Part shown: piece after piece, positions 17,710 to 25,803 of the stretch
How positions within the stretch are numbered: position 1 is the stretch's first letter
Layout of the letters: the number at the start of each line of letters is the position of its first letter
Origin: Streptosporangium roseum DSM 43021
Lineage (GTDB): Bacteria > Actinomycetota > Actinomycetes > Streptosporangiales > Streptosporangiaceae
Assembly: GCF_000024865.1 (NCBI RefSeq)
Contig: NC_013595.1
Span: 8,804,001-8,868,000, forward strand
Direction: 5' to 3'
DNA length: 64,000 bases
Notes under the pieces: model-generated
Database searches by the model: none
What the model was told of the DNA's origin: nothing
What the model saw: the letters and a program-made list of their open reading frames with translations, nothing else
Position numbers and translations under genes: made by a program

Positions 17710-18930
17710 CTATCCGGCCGATTCGGGGAGAGAGTCGAGCGCCTGGGTCACGTCCACGATGAGATCCTCGGCGTCCTCCAGGCCGATGGAGAAGCGGACG
17801 GCCGCCGCGTCGATCCCGGAGGCGTCACCGGACCGGCGGTGACCGGCCGAGGCCAGGTGCGTGGCCTTGGTGCGGGTGCCGCCGGCGGAGGTGGCGATCG
17901 AGGCGAGCTTGAGGGCGTCGGTCAGCGCCATGCCCGCCCCGTAGCCGCCGCGCGGGGTGATCGTCACGCAGGCGCCGTACCTGGTGCCCTCGGGGCCGGA
18001 GTCGAACAGGTGCCGGGCGAGCTGGTGGCCGGGGTGACCGGGCAGGCCGGGGTAGTCGACCCGGCGGACGGCCGGATGCTTGGCCACGGCCGCGGCGAAC
18101 ACCATCGCGGTGGCGCACATCCGGCGCACCCGCAGCGGCAGGGTCTCCAGCCCCCGGCGGAGCAGGAACGCGTCGTCCGGGGAGAGCGTGCCCCCGATGT
18201 CGGCGCTGACCTCCCGGAGCCGGGCGATCAGGTCGGGCCGGCCGACCACGACACCGCCCGCGCAGTCGTCGTGGCCGCCGAGGTAGCGGGCCGCGGAGTG
18301 GATCACCATGTCGGCGCCGTGTTCGAGGGGACGGCACACGACCGGGGTGGCGAAGGTGGAGTCGACCACCAGCAGCGCCCCGGCCCGGCGGGCGATCCGG
18401 TAGAGGCCGCGGATGTCGGAGACGGCCGTCGTGGGATTGGACAGCGTCTCGGCATAGATGATCTTCGTGGCGGGCCGGATCGCCGCCTGCACCCGGGCGA
18501 GGTCGCCGTAGTTCACGAACCCGGCCTCGACCCCGAACCGGGACAGCACGTTGGTGATCAGCGAGCGGGTCGCGCCGTACAGCGGGATCGGGGCCACGAC
18601 GTGCGCGCCCGCGCGCAGGAACGTCATCAGGACCGCGCTGACCGCGGCCATCCCCGACGCGAACGCCTGCCCGGCGACGTCCTCGGGCGCCGCGGCGCCC
18701 TCCAGCGAGGCCACCGCCGCGGCGAAGGCGGCGGTGGTGGGGTTCTCGATCCGGCCGTGGGCGGAGCTCTTGTCGTCGAAGGCCTCGGCGTGCCGGGCGG
18801 AGTCGGCGGAGCTCCACGCGGAGCTGCGCCACACCGGGAGGCCGAGGGGGGCCTGCTGCGGCGCCTGCGGGGCGGGCAGGTGCACCGATCGGGTGTTCTC
18901 GCCCTGCCGTCTGCGGGCGCGGCGGTTCAC
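17710..18930 (-). CDS. Cys/Met metabolism PLP-fold protein lacking the PLP lysine (406 aa)
   Basis: Whole-length similarity to cystathionine gamma-synthase/lyase-type enzymes: GRIENPTTAAFAAAVASLEG, ASGMAAV, PLYGATRSL, AETLSNPT, VVDSTFATPVVCRPLEHGAD, GLETLPLRVRR and SIGLEDAEDLI. At the Schiff-base site the family has S-x-T-K-Y, but here the sequence is HSAARYLGGHDD: Thr to Ala and Lys to Arg (codon CGC). The usual VDNTF is also VDSTF and ETPSNP is ETLSNP. It should be unable to form the internal aldimine, so it is perhaps a non-catalytic or altered-function protein (inference). The GTG start overlaps the gpsA stop (GTGA), so it is coupled to gpsA. Confidence 0.88.
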   Translation of the reverse strand: MNRRARRRQGENTRSVHLPAPQAPQQAPLGLPVWRSSAWSSADSARHAEAFDDKSSAHGRIENPTTAAFAAAVASLEGAAAPEDVAGQAFASGMAAVSAVLMTFLRAGAHVVAPIPLYGATRSLITNVLSRFGVEAGFVNYGDLARVQAAIRPATKIIYAETLSNPTTAVSDIRGLYRIARRAGALLVVDSTFATPVVCRPLEHGADMVIHSAARYLGGHDDCAGGVVVGRPDLIARLREVSADIGGTLSPDDAFLLRRGLETLPLRVRRMCATAMVFAAAVAKHPAVRRVDYPGLPGHPGHQLARHLFDSGPEGTRYGACVTITPRGGYGAGMALTDALKLASIATSAGGTRTKATHLASAGHRRSGDASGIDAAAVRFSIGLEDAEDLIVDVTQALDSLPESAG

Positions 18931-19937
18931 ACGCCGTACCGTTCGGGCTTGGGGGTGCGCGACATCAGCAGCATCGCGGCCTCGCTGGGGGGCATCCCGT
19001 CATGGACGACGGCCACCACCACCTCGGTGATCGGCATCTCCACATCGTGCTTTCTGGCCAGCTCCAGGACCGACTCGCAGGACTTGACCCCCTCGGCAGT
19101 CTGCTTCGTCGCGGCGATGACCTCGGCCAGAGTCATGCCCTGACCAAGATTCTTACCGAAAGTACGGTTCCGGGACAACGGGGAGGTGCAGGTCGCTATG
19201 AGATCACCCATCCCGGCGAGGCCGGCGAAGGTGTGCGGGTCCGCGCCGAGCACCGCGCCCAGCCGGGAGATCTCGGCCAGCCCGCGCGTCATCAGCATCG
19301 CCCCGACGTTGTCGCCGAGCCCCATCCCGGCCGCGACGCCGACCGCCAGGGCGATCACGTTCTTGACCGCCCCGCCGAGCTCCACCCCCACCACGTCGGG
19401 GTTGGTGTAGGGGCGGAACCACGGCGGCAGGTGGCAGGCCTCCTGGAGCCGTTCCATGGCCCGCTCGTCGGTGCAGGCGACCACGGTCGCGGCGGGCTGG
19501 CCCCGGATGATCTCACCCACCAGGTTGGGACCCGACACCACCGCGACCCGCTCCTGGGGCACCTCGGCGACCTCGCAGATCACCTCGCTCATCCGCTTGG
19601 TGGTGCCCAGCTCGATGCCCTTCATCAGGCTGACCAGCACCGCGCCGGACGGCAAATACGGCTTCCAGCCGATCAGGTTGGACCGCAGGGTCTGGGAGGG
19701 GACCGCCAGCACCACGAAGTCGGCGCCGTCGAGAGCCTCGGCGGGGTCGGTCGTGGCCCGCAGGGTCTCCGGCAGCGTCGCGCCGGGCAGGTAGTCGGGG
19801 TTCTCGTGGCGGCGGTCGATCGCCTCCACTATCTCCGGGCGCCTGCCCCACAGGGTCGTCTGCGTGCCCGCCCCCGCCATGATCATCGCAAAGGTGGTGC
19901 CCCACGATCCCGTGCCGAATACAGCCGCCTTGGTCAT
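18927..19937 (-). CDS. gpsA: Glycerol-3-phosphate dehydrogenase [NAD(P)+] GpsA (336 aa)
   Basis: Reduces dihydroxyacetone phosphate to sn-glycerol-3-phosphate for phospholipids. N-terminal dinucleotide-binding GTGSWGTTFA (residues 8-17), the VSGPNLVGEI segment, the catalytic Lys in LGGAVKNVIALAVG, and AGMGDLIATCTSPLSRNR. Length typical. It lies 20 bp downstream of the acyltransferase gene, so the two first steps of phosphatidate formation are adjacent, and overlaps the downstream PLP-fold gene by four bases. Confidence 0.97.
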   Translation of the reverse strand: MTKAAVFGTGSWGTTFAMIMAGAGTQTTLWGRRPEIVEAIDRRHENPDYLPGATLPETLRATTDPAEALDGADFVVLAVPSQTLRSNLIGWKPYLPSGAVLVSLMKGIELGTTKRMSEVICEVAEVPQERVAVVSGPNLVGEIIRGQPAATVVACTDERAMERLQEACHLPPWFRPYTNPDVVGVELGGAVKNVIALAVGVAAGMGLGDNVGAMLMTRGLAEISRLGAVLGADPHTFAGLAGMGDLIATCTSPLSRNRTFGKNLGQGMTLAEVIAATKQTAEGVKSCESVLELARKHDVEMPITEVVVAVVHDGMPPSEAAMLLMSRTPKPERYGV

Positions 19938-19957
19938 TTCATCACCGTACGCCGAAG

Positions 19958-20671
19958 TCAGTTGTCGGAAGGTTTCTTGAACGGCGCATCGGGCGCCTTC
20001 TCCTCGCGTAACTCAGCGAGCAGGGCGGTGATCGCCGTCATGATGTCGGCGGTCGCCTCGCGCAGGACCTCGGCGTGGAGCTCCTGCCCCGCGTACTTCG
20101 ACAGGTCGACCGGCGGGCCGGTCAGCACGCTGAAGGTCCTGCGGGGGAAGAGCCGGGGCCTCTTGCTCCCGTAGGGGAGGATCTCCTGCGCGCCCCAGTG
20201 GGCCACCGGGATCACCGGCACGCCGGCGGCCAGGGCCAGCCGGGCCGCCCCGGTCTTGCCCTCCATGGGCCAGAAGCGGGGGTCGCGGGTGCAGGTGCCC
20301 TCGGGGTAGAACAGCACGCACGCCCCGTCGGCGAGCCTCCGCTCGGACTCCCTGAGCGAGCGGATCGCCTCGGCGCTCCCCCGGTAGACAGGGATGGCCA
20401 TCAGCGACCTCACCATGTGCCCGAGCACCGGCACGGAGAAGAGCCCCGACTTGGCCAGGATCGTCGGCCAGCGCCCGTTGGCGTAGAGGTAGTGCGACAG
20501 CAGGATGGGGTCCAGCCAGGAGAGGTGGTTGGTCGCCAGGATGATCCCGCCGGCCCGGGGCAGGCGGTCGGCCCGGCGCCAGTCCTTCTTGACCAGGAGC
20601 CAGGCGGTCGGCTTGACGATCGCGACCGCCACGGCGACCCAGAACCGGGAAGGCCATCCAGGGCGTCTCAT
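19958..20671 (-). CDS. 1-acyl-sn-glycerol-3-phosphate acyltransferase (PlsC family, 237 aa)
   Basis: Acylates lysophosphatidate or a related acceptor at the membrane. It has the HX4D motif NHLSWLD (His49-Asp54), the PVYRGSAEAIRS block with the substrate Arg, the YPEGT motif near residue 122 and the final PVIPVAHWG strand. There is an N-terminal hydrophobic stretch (FWVAVAVAIV). It starts a plsC-gpsA-PLP-ddl gene string and is divergent from cofC. Confidence 0.93.
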   Translation of the reverse strand: MRRPGWPSRFWVAVAVAIVKPTAWLLVKKDWRRADRLPRAGGIILATNHLSWLDPILLSHYLYANGRWPTILAKSGLFSVPVLGHMVRSLMAIPVYRGSAEAIRSLRESERRLADGACVLFYPEGTCTRDPRFWPMEGKTGAARLALAAGVPVIPVAHWGAQEILPYGSKRPRLFPRRTFSVLTGPPVDLSKYAGQELHAEVLREATADIMTAITALLAELREEKAPDAPFKKPSDN

Positions 20672-20737
20672 AGCTCCTCCATGTAAGCGCGATGCGCCCT
20701 AAGTGTCCCGGTTGACGCTGTGGGATGTCGAGGCGGG

Positions 20738-21406
20738 ATGCTTAAGGCTATGCCTGCTTCGGAGAGCTCCGGCTGGACCCTCGTCGTCCCCGTCAAGACA
20801 TTGGTCGCCGCCAAGACACGATTGTCGGAGGCGGCGGGCCCACACCGGGCCGCACTCGCCGTGGCGATCGCCTGCGACACCGTCGAAGCCGCGCTGAGCT
20901 GCGTGATCGTCGCGCGGATCGTGGTGGTGACGGGCGACCCGCTGGCGGCCGAGGCGCTCGGCGGGGTGGGCGCCCACGTGGTCGGCGACCCGGAGGCGGG
21001 GCTGAACGCGGCGCTGCGGCGCGGAGCGCAGGAGGCGGTACGGCTGGCGCCCGGCGACGCCGTCGGCGCGCTCCAGGCCGACCTCCCCGCCCTCCGCCCG
21101 GCGGAGCTGGCGCTCGTGCTGACCGCGGCCGCGGAGTTCGAGCAGGCGTTCCTGCCGGACGCCGCCGACGTCGGCACGACCTTCTACGGCGTACGGCCCG
21201 GCGTCCCGTTCACCCCGGGGTTCGGCGGCGAGTCACGCGACCGCCACCTGCGGCGTGGCGCGAAGGAGATCTGCCTGGACGGGATCGACTCGGTCCGCAG
21301 GGACGTGGACACCCCCGACGACCTGCGAGCGGCCCTGGCCCTCGGCCTGGGGCCCCGCACCCTGGCGATGGTGGAGAGGATCAGAGGAGGATTCCCCTCC
21401 CCGTGA
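20738..21406 (+). CDS. cofC: 2-phospho-L-lactate/phosphoenolpyruvate guanylyltransferase (CofC/FbiD)
   Basis: Nucleotidyltransferase providing the GDP-activated C3 unit for coenzyme F420. The hallmark N-terminus WTLVVPVKTLVAAKTRLS is followed by ALQADLPALRP (metal-binding Asp) and FTPGFGGESRDRHLR. In mycobacteria the substrate is phosphoenolpyruvate (FbiD); which is used here cannot be told. Start ambiguous: ATG at 20738 (GAGG upstream), ATG at 20750 (AAGG upstream) or GTG at 20720. A TTGACG at 20712-20717 is a candidate -35. F420 use is normal in actinobacteria. Confidence 0.93.
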   Translation: MLKAMPASESSGWTLVVPVKTLVAAKTRLSEAAGPHRAALAVAIACDTVEAALSCVIVARIVVVTGDPLAAEALGGVGAHVVGDPEAGLNAALRRGAQEAVRLAPGDAVGALQADLPALRPAELALVLTAAAEFEQAFLPDAADVGTTFYGVRPGVPFTPGFGGESRDRHLRRGAKEICLDGIDSVRRDVDTPDDLRAALALGLGPRTLAMVERIRGGFPSP

Positions 21407-21512
21407 CCACGGCGGTCAATGCCCCCGCATCTGCCTCCCCGCGTCCGGCGACGGCCGGTCCGACCCGGGCATGGAGATCGTCATCCGCACCCGGCCTCCG
21501 TCGCCGGGGAGG

Positions 21513-22739
21513 CTAGAGGCGCAGGACCCTCCGGTAGGTCAGAACCGGAAGGTGGGCGACGGCGATGCCGGCCGCGCCGATCCAGATGGTGGCGTGCGCG
21601 CCGGACCACTCCCCCAGCACCCCGCCGAGCAGGCCGCCGATCGGCGCCGCGCCCCACATCAGGAATCGCATGCTGGCGTTCATCCGGCCGAGCAGGTGCT
21701 CCGGCGTGATCCGCTGGCGGTAGCTGAGCTGGTTGATGCCGAACACCGCACCGCCCACGCCGCTCAGCGCGCAGCCGAGCGGGAACAGCACCAGCAGCGG
21801 CCCCTCGGCGGCCATCGGCGCGATCAGGATGGCCAGCGCGGCCAGGGCGGCTCCGCCGTACATGGCCCGGCCCGCTCCGAAGCGGGCCGCGGCGCGTGGG
21901 GCCAGCACCGCCCCGGCCAGTGAGCCGACGGCGCCGCCGGACAGCAGCAGGCCGTAGACCGCCGGGTTCACGTGGAGGACCTTGAGCATGAAGATCGGCT
22001 GGGCGACGGCCCAGACGCCGTTGGACAGCATGGTGAGCGCGCCGAGCATGGCGATGCGCCGGAGTACCGGCTCTCCCATGACGTAGCGGATCCCCTCGCC
22101 GATCTCCTCCCTGAGCCTGCGGCGCTCCACGGCCGGCGTGGCCGTCTCCTCCGCGCGGACCCCGCCGAGCAGCAGCGCCGAGACCAGGTAACTGATCGCG
22201 TCGGCGAGCAGGGCGATCGGCGCGGTGACCGCGTGCACCAGCCACCCGCCCAGCGCCGGGCCCGACAGCACTGCGGTGTTGCGCAGCGTCTCCAGGATGC
22301 CGTTCCCCGTGAGCAGGTCGTCCTTGCCGACCAGCGAGGGCAGGAAACTCATGTGCGCGACGTCGAAGAAGACCGCGCCGAGGCCCATGAGCAGCGCGAC
22401 CGCGTAGAGGTGGGGCAGGGTCAGCGCGTCCAGGGCGACCGCGAGCGGGACCGACAGCAGCGCGACGCCGCGCATCAGGTCGCTCCAGATCAGGATCGGG
22501 CGGCGACGCAGCCGGTCCACCCACACGCCCACGGGCAGCCCGATGAGCAGGAAGGCGGCCAGCTCGGCCGCGGTCAGCAGGCCGATCTGGAAGAAGCTCG
22601 CGTCGAGGGTGAGCACCGCCACCAGCGGCAGGGCGACGATCGTGATCTGGGTCCCGAACTGGCTGATCGCGTCGGCTCCCAGGAAGAGCCGGAACGACCG
22701 GTCCCGCCACATGCCGGCGCCGCCGCCCACGGTGTGCAT
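21513..22739 (-). CDS. MFS transporter (EntS/MefA-like, 408 aa)
   Basis: Major-facilitator exporter with about 12 hydrophobic segments. The first loop carries GLPVGVWVDRLRRRPILIWSD (motif A type), and a mid-protein ETLRNTAVLSGPALGGWL pattern is typical of the enterobactin exporter/macrolide-efflux MFS group. Substrate unknown. The ORF begins at 22739; an internal ATG at 22712 (MWRDRSFRLFLGAD) is the start seen in many relatives. Divergent from the small OB-fold gene by 67 bp. Confidence 0.88.
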   Translation of the reverse strand: MHTVGGGAGMWRDRSFRLFLGADAISQFGTQITIVALPLVAVLTLDASFFQIGLLTAAELAAFLLIGLPVGVWVDRLRRRPILIWSDLMRGVALLSVPLAVALDALTLPHLYAVALLMGLGAVFFDVAHMSFLPSLVGKDDLLTGNGILETLRNTAVLSGPALGGWLVHAVTAPIALLADAISYLVSALLLGGVRAEETATPAVERRRLREEIGEGIRYVMGEPVLRRIAMLGALTMLSNGVWAVAQPIFMLKVLHVNPAVYGLLLSGGAVGSLAGAVLAPRAAARFGAGRAMYGGAALAALAILIAPMAAEGPLLVLFPLGCALSGVGGAVFGINQLSYRQRITPEHLLGRMNASMRFLMWGAAPIGGLLGGVLGEWSGAHATIWIGAAGIAVAHLPVLTYRRVLRL

Positions 22740-22794
22740 GAACAGGGATCGTGGCGGTCCCGCACGGGACGGGTCAAAGCCTTTTCCGAAGGGC

Positions 22795-22806
22795 TACGCT
22801 GATCGG
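22795..22806 (+). promoter_or_regulatory. -10 box of a leaderless transcript
   Basis: TACGCT at 22795-22800 sits six bases before the GTG start at 22807, with GTCAAA at about 22773-22778 as possible -35. The spacing implies transcription starts at or next to the start codon. Confidence 0.5.
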
Positions 22807-23028
22807 GTGCAGGCGACGGTGCGGAACTTTGACCCGGCGACCAGGTCGGGGACGGTGTTCCTGGACGACGGGACGGAAGTCCCGTACGGCAGCGCGGCCT
22901 TCGACGCCGGGCCGCTGCGGCTGCTCCGCTCGGGCCAGCGGGTGAACATCACCGTGGACGGCGGCCAGGTCACCTACATCACGCTCTCGACCTTCCCGAT
23001 GCCGGGTCAGGCCGACCGGCCCGGATAA
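22807..23028 (+). CDS. Small cold-shock-like (OB-fold) protein (73 aa)
   Basis: VQATVRNFDPATRSGTVFLDDGTEVPYGSAAFDA resembles the first strands of a cold-shock domain (G-x-V/I-R-x-F-D...G), but the RNP1/RNP2 aromatic motifs (KGFGFI, VFVHF) are absent, so nucleic-acid binding is not assured. Conserved in actinobacteria as I recall; role unknown. The GTG start at 22807 follows a -10-like TACGCT, so it is probably leaderless. It is followed by a bidirectional terminator shared with hup. Confidence 0.78.
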   Translation: MQATVRNFDPATRSGTVFLDDGTEVPYGSAAFDAGPLRLLRSGQRVNITVDGGQVTYITLSTFPMPGQADRPG

Positions 23029-23035
23029 GCCGGAC

Positions 23036-23064
23036 GCCCGGATCCCCTCACCGGGAATCCGGGC
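23036..23064. terminator. Bidirectional terminator between OB-fold gene and hup
   Basis: GCCCGGAT (23036-23043) pairs with ATCCGGGC (23057-23064) around a GC-rich loop. It lies between two convergent genes, 8 bp from one stop and 16 bp from the other. Confidence 0.75.
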
Positions 23065-23079
23065 CGCCCATGCGGAGCC

Positions 23080-23379
23080 CTACTTTTTCTTCGCGGCCTT
23101 CTTTCCCTCCACGTTGACGAGCTCCTTGAAGTCCGATCCGGGCCGGAACTTCGGCCCCCAGCTCTCGGCGACCTTGATCTCGGCGCCGGTCGAAGGGTTC
23201 CGAGCCGTGCGAGCGGGCTTGTGCACCATCTCGAAGGCGCCGAAGCCCGTGATCGAGACCTTGTCCCCGCTGGCGACAGCTTTCTGAATGGCGTCGAGCA
23301 CCGCGTTCACGGCCTCGGTTGCTGTCTTCTTGTCGCCCACCCGATCCGCGATCGCGTCGACGAGTTCCTTCTTGTTCAT
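23080..23379 (-). CDS. DNA-binding protein HU (99 aa)
   Basis: Nucleoid-associated HU: MNKKELVDAIADRVGDKKTA, SGDKVSITGFGAFE and the DNA-arm signature GFGAFEMVHKPARTARNPSTG, ending in a short lysine tail (KKAAKKK). ATG 23379 has GGGGGAG upstream. In Streptomyces this locus encodes the short HU (HupA-like), distinct from the longer Lys-rich HupS. The upstream 140-bp gap includes its promoter. Confidence 0.97.
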   Translation of the reverse strand: MNKKELVDAIADRVGDKKTATEAVNAVLDAIQKAVASGDKVSITGFGAFEMVHKPARTARNPSTGAEIKVAESWGPKFRPGSDFKELVNVEGKKAAKKK

Positions 23380-23521
23380 AAAAGTTGCTCCCCCTGTTAC
23401 CGATGTCTGGGAGTGGGTCATGAGGCAGAAAACCCGTCTCACCCGATTTGTCACGGCACGGGGTCTCAACAGAACGAGAAACCCCTTGCCCGCTTGAAAT
23501 TAAGGGACGGAGCCTTGTGAC

Positions 23522-23776
23522 TCAATCACCTTCCGCAATGTTTCCAGCACTCGGCGTATCTGAAACCAGAGCATCAAGGTCTAGAAGGAATAAATCAAGA
23601 CGCCCCGCTGCATGGCTGAGATCACGCTTGGCGACATCACAGATGGAGAGCAGGCGCCTGCTCAGGCGCTCCCTCTGCGGGAGGGACACGGGCAGCACGC
23701 GGACGCGGCGGTGCGCCTCGCGCAGCCGCCACGCCAGCTCGTCTTCTGAACGCGTCAGACGGTCGTCGGCAGCCAT
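23522..23776 (-). CDS. Small helical protein downstream of leuD (84 aa)
   Basis: Not recognised. Charged, probably all-helical: LTRSEDELAWRLREAHRRVRVLP, then LPQRERLSRRLLSICDVAKRDL and RLDLFLLDLDALV. No signal or membrane segment. The ATG at 23776 lies 22 bp inside the end of leuD in another frame, so it is likely co-translated with leuCD. Codon pattern is actinobacterial (high G/C third position). I recall hypothetical proteins of this size between leuD and hup in relatives. Confidence 0.68.
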   Translation of the reverse strand: MAADDRLTRSEDELAWRLREAHRRVRVLPVSLPQRERLSRRLLSICDVAKRDLSHAAGRLDLFLLDLDALVSDTPSAGNIAEGD

Positions 23777-24342
23777 GGCTGCCGCCCATTCTCGTACACC
23801 GCGACGGCATCGGCATTACGCAGGGTCAGCCCGATGTCGTCCAGCCCCTCCATCAGCCGCCAGCGCGTGTAGTCGTCGATCTCGAACCCGGCGATCTCCC
23901 CGGCCCAGCGGACCTGGCGTTCCCCCAGGTCAACCGTGATTTCCAGAGTGGGATCGGCCTCCACGGCCGCCTGCAGGGCCTCGACGGCGGCGGCCGGCAG
24001 GACAACCGGCAGCAAGCCCATCTTGGTGGAATTATTACGGAAGATATCGCCGAAACGGGCCGCGATCACGACGCGGAAGCCGTACTGCTGCAGAGCCCAG
24101 ACGGCATGCTCGCGCGAGGAGCCGGTGCCGAAGTCGGGTCCGGAGACGAGGATCGATGCGCCCTCGTGGACGGGGTCGTTCAGGACGAACGCCGGGTCCT
24201 CGCGCCAGGCCGAGAACAGGCCCTTCTCGAATCCGGTCCGGCTGACCTGCTTGAGCCAGACCGCCGGGATGATCTGGTCGGTGTCCACGTTGCTGCGGCG
24301 CAGCGGCACGGCCCGGCCGGTGTGGGTGGTGAAAGCTTCCAT
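23755..24342 (-). CDS. leuD: 3-isopropylmalate dehydratase small subunit (195 aa)
   Basis: Forms isopropylmalate isomerase with LeuC in leucine synthesis. The swivelling domain is clear: MEAFTTHTGRAVPLRRSNVDTDQIIPAVWL, SILVSGPDFGTGSSREHAVWAL and RFGDIFRNNSTKMGLLPV. ATG 24342 has AGGAG nearby and is 11 bp after the leuC stop; the longer open frame upstream is antisense noise within leuC. Normal length. Confidence 0.97.
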   Translation of the reverse strand: MEAFTTHTGRAVPLRRSNVDTDQIIPAVWLKQVSRTGFEKGLFSAWREDPAFVLNDPVHEGASILVSGPDFGTGSSREHAVWALQQYGFRVVIAARFGDIFRNNSTKMGLLPVVLPAAAVEALQAAVEADPTLEITVDLGERQVRWAGEIAGFEIDDYTRWRLMEGLDDIGLTLRNADAVAVYENGRQPWLPTTV

Positions 24343-24353
24343 GATCGGTTCTC

Positions 24354-25733
24354 CTAGACCAGGTCGGCGGGCGCGGTCAGCTTGCCGGTGACGGCGGTCG
24401 CGGCGGCGACCTGAGGGGAGACCAGGTGGGTACGGCCGCCCTTGCCCTGGCGTCCCTCGAAGTTGCGGTTGGAGGTCGACGCGCTGCGCTCGCCGGGGGC
24501 GAGCGTGTCGGGGTTCATGCCCAGGCACATCGAGCAGCCCGCCTCGCGCCACTCGGCGCCCGCCGCCTTGAAAACCTCGTGCAGCCCCTCCTGCTCGGCC
24601 TGGAGCTTGACCAGCATCGAGCCCGGGACGATGAGCGTGCGGGTGACGACCTGGCGGCCGCGCAGCACCTCGGCCACGGCCCGCAGGTCCTCCAGCCGCC
24701 CGTTGGTGCAGGAGCCGACGAAGACCGTGTCCACCGCGACGTCGCGGAGCGGGGTGCCCGCGGTCAGGCCCATGTACTCCAGCGCGCGCTCGGCCGCGGC
24801 CGGGTCGTCGGTGTCCTGCGGGGCCGGCACCGCCGACCCCAGCGGAGCACCCTGGCCCGGGTTCGTGCCCCAGGTGACGAACGGGGTCAGCGTCGTGGCG
24901 TCGATCTCCACGACCGTGTCGAAGACGGCGTCCTCGTCGGTCGTCAGGGACTTCCAGTATTCGACCGCGGCGTCCCAGTCGGCGCCGGCCGGCGCGTGGG
25001 GGCGGCCCTTGAGGTAGTCGAACGTGGTCTCGTCCGGAGCGATCAGGCCCGCCCGGGCGCCCGCCTCGATGGACATGTTGCAGACGGTCATCCGGCCCTC
25101 CATGGAGAGCTTGCGGATGGCCTCGCCGCGGTATTCGACGATGTAGCCCTGGCCGCCGCCGGTGCCGATCTTGGCGATGATCGCCAGGATCAGGTCCTTG
25201 GCCGTGACGCCGGCCGGCAGCTCGCCGGAGACCTCGATGGCCATCGTCTTGGGCCGGTAGGCGGGCAGCGTCTGGGTGGCCAGCACGTGCTCCACCTCGG
25301 AGGTGCCGATGCCGAAGGCGATGCCGCCGAAGGCGCCGTGGGTGGAGGTGTGAGAATCGCCACAGACGATCGTCATGCCCGGCTGGGTGAGGCCGAACTG
25401 CGGCCCGATGATGTGCACGACGCCCTGGCCCGCGTCACCCATCGGGTGCAGCCGGATGCCGAACTCGGCGCAGTTCTTGCGCAGCGTCTCGACCTGGGTG
25501 CGCGACACCGGGTCCTTGATCGGACCGAGCAGGGTCGGGACGTTGTGGTCCTCGGTGGCGATCGTGAGTTCGGGTCGCCGGACGGGGCGTCCCGCCATGC
25601 GCAGGCCGTCGAACGCCTGCGGGCTGGTCACCTCGTGAATGAGGTGAAGGTCGATGTAGAGCAGATCAGGTTCTCCATCGGCACGTCGCACGACGTGCTG
25701 CTCCCAGACCTTCTCCGCCAGCGTGCGGCCCAT
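24354..25733 (-). CDS. leuC: 3-isopropylmalate dehydratase large subunit (459 aa)
   Basis: Aconitase-family subunit carrying the 4Fe-4S cluster. Visible: MGRTLAEKVWEQHVV, DLHLIHEVTSPQAFDGLR, CGDSHTSTHGAFG, the cluster cysteines in FVGSCTNGRLED and GCSMCLGMN, and the C-terminal NRNFEGRQGKGGRTHLVSP. Full length. It is divergent from the IclR regulator ndgR over a 70-bp intergenic region, the conserved actinobacterial leuCD/ndgR arrangement, and cotranscribed with leuD. Confidence 0.98.
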   Translation of the reverse strand: MGRTLAEKVWEQHVVRRADGEPDLLYIDLHLIHEVTSPQAFDGLRMAGRPVRRPELTIATEDHNVPTLLGPIKDPVSRTQVETLRKNCAEFGIRLHPMGDAGQGVVHIIGPQFGLTQPGMTIVCGDSHTSTHGAFGGIAFGIGTSEVEHVLATQTLPAYRPKTMAIEVSGELPAGVTAKDLILAIIAKIGTGGGQGYIVEYRGEAIRKLSMEGRMTVCNMSIEAGARAGLIAPDETTFDYLKGRPHAPAGADWDAAVEYWKSLTTDEDAVFDTVVEIDATTLTPFVTWGTNPGQGAPLGSAVPAPQDTDDPAAAERALEYMGLTAGTPLRDVAVDTVFVGSCTNGRLEDLRAVAEVLRGRQVVTRTLIVPGSMLVKLQAEQEGLHEVFKAAGAEWREAGCSMCLGMNPDTLAPGERSASTSNRNFEGRQGKGGRTHLVSPQVAAATAVTGKLTAPADLV

Positions 25734-25803
25734 GTCGCCTCCTTGCGATCGCTATTCCGCACCCCACTTGCTTTCTCATATGTCGAGACGGCAGTATCGG
25801 TGT
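25734..25803. promoter_or_regulatory. leuC/ndgR divergent promoter region
   Basis: The 70-bp gap must contain both promoters and the NdgR/IclR operator. An inverted repeat TCTC-N7-GAGA (25774-25788) overlaps CATATG, close to the ndgR start; CGGCAGTATCGG follows. That NdgR controls leuCD is known for Streptomyces; which bases it contacts here is inference. Confidence 0.55.
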
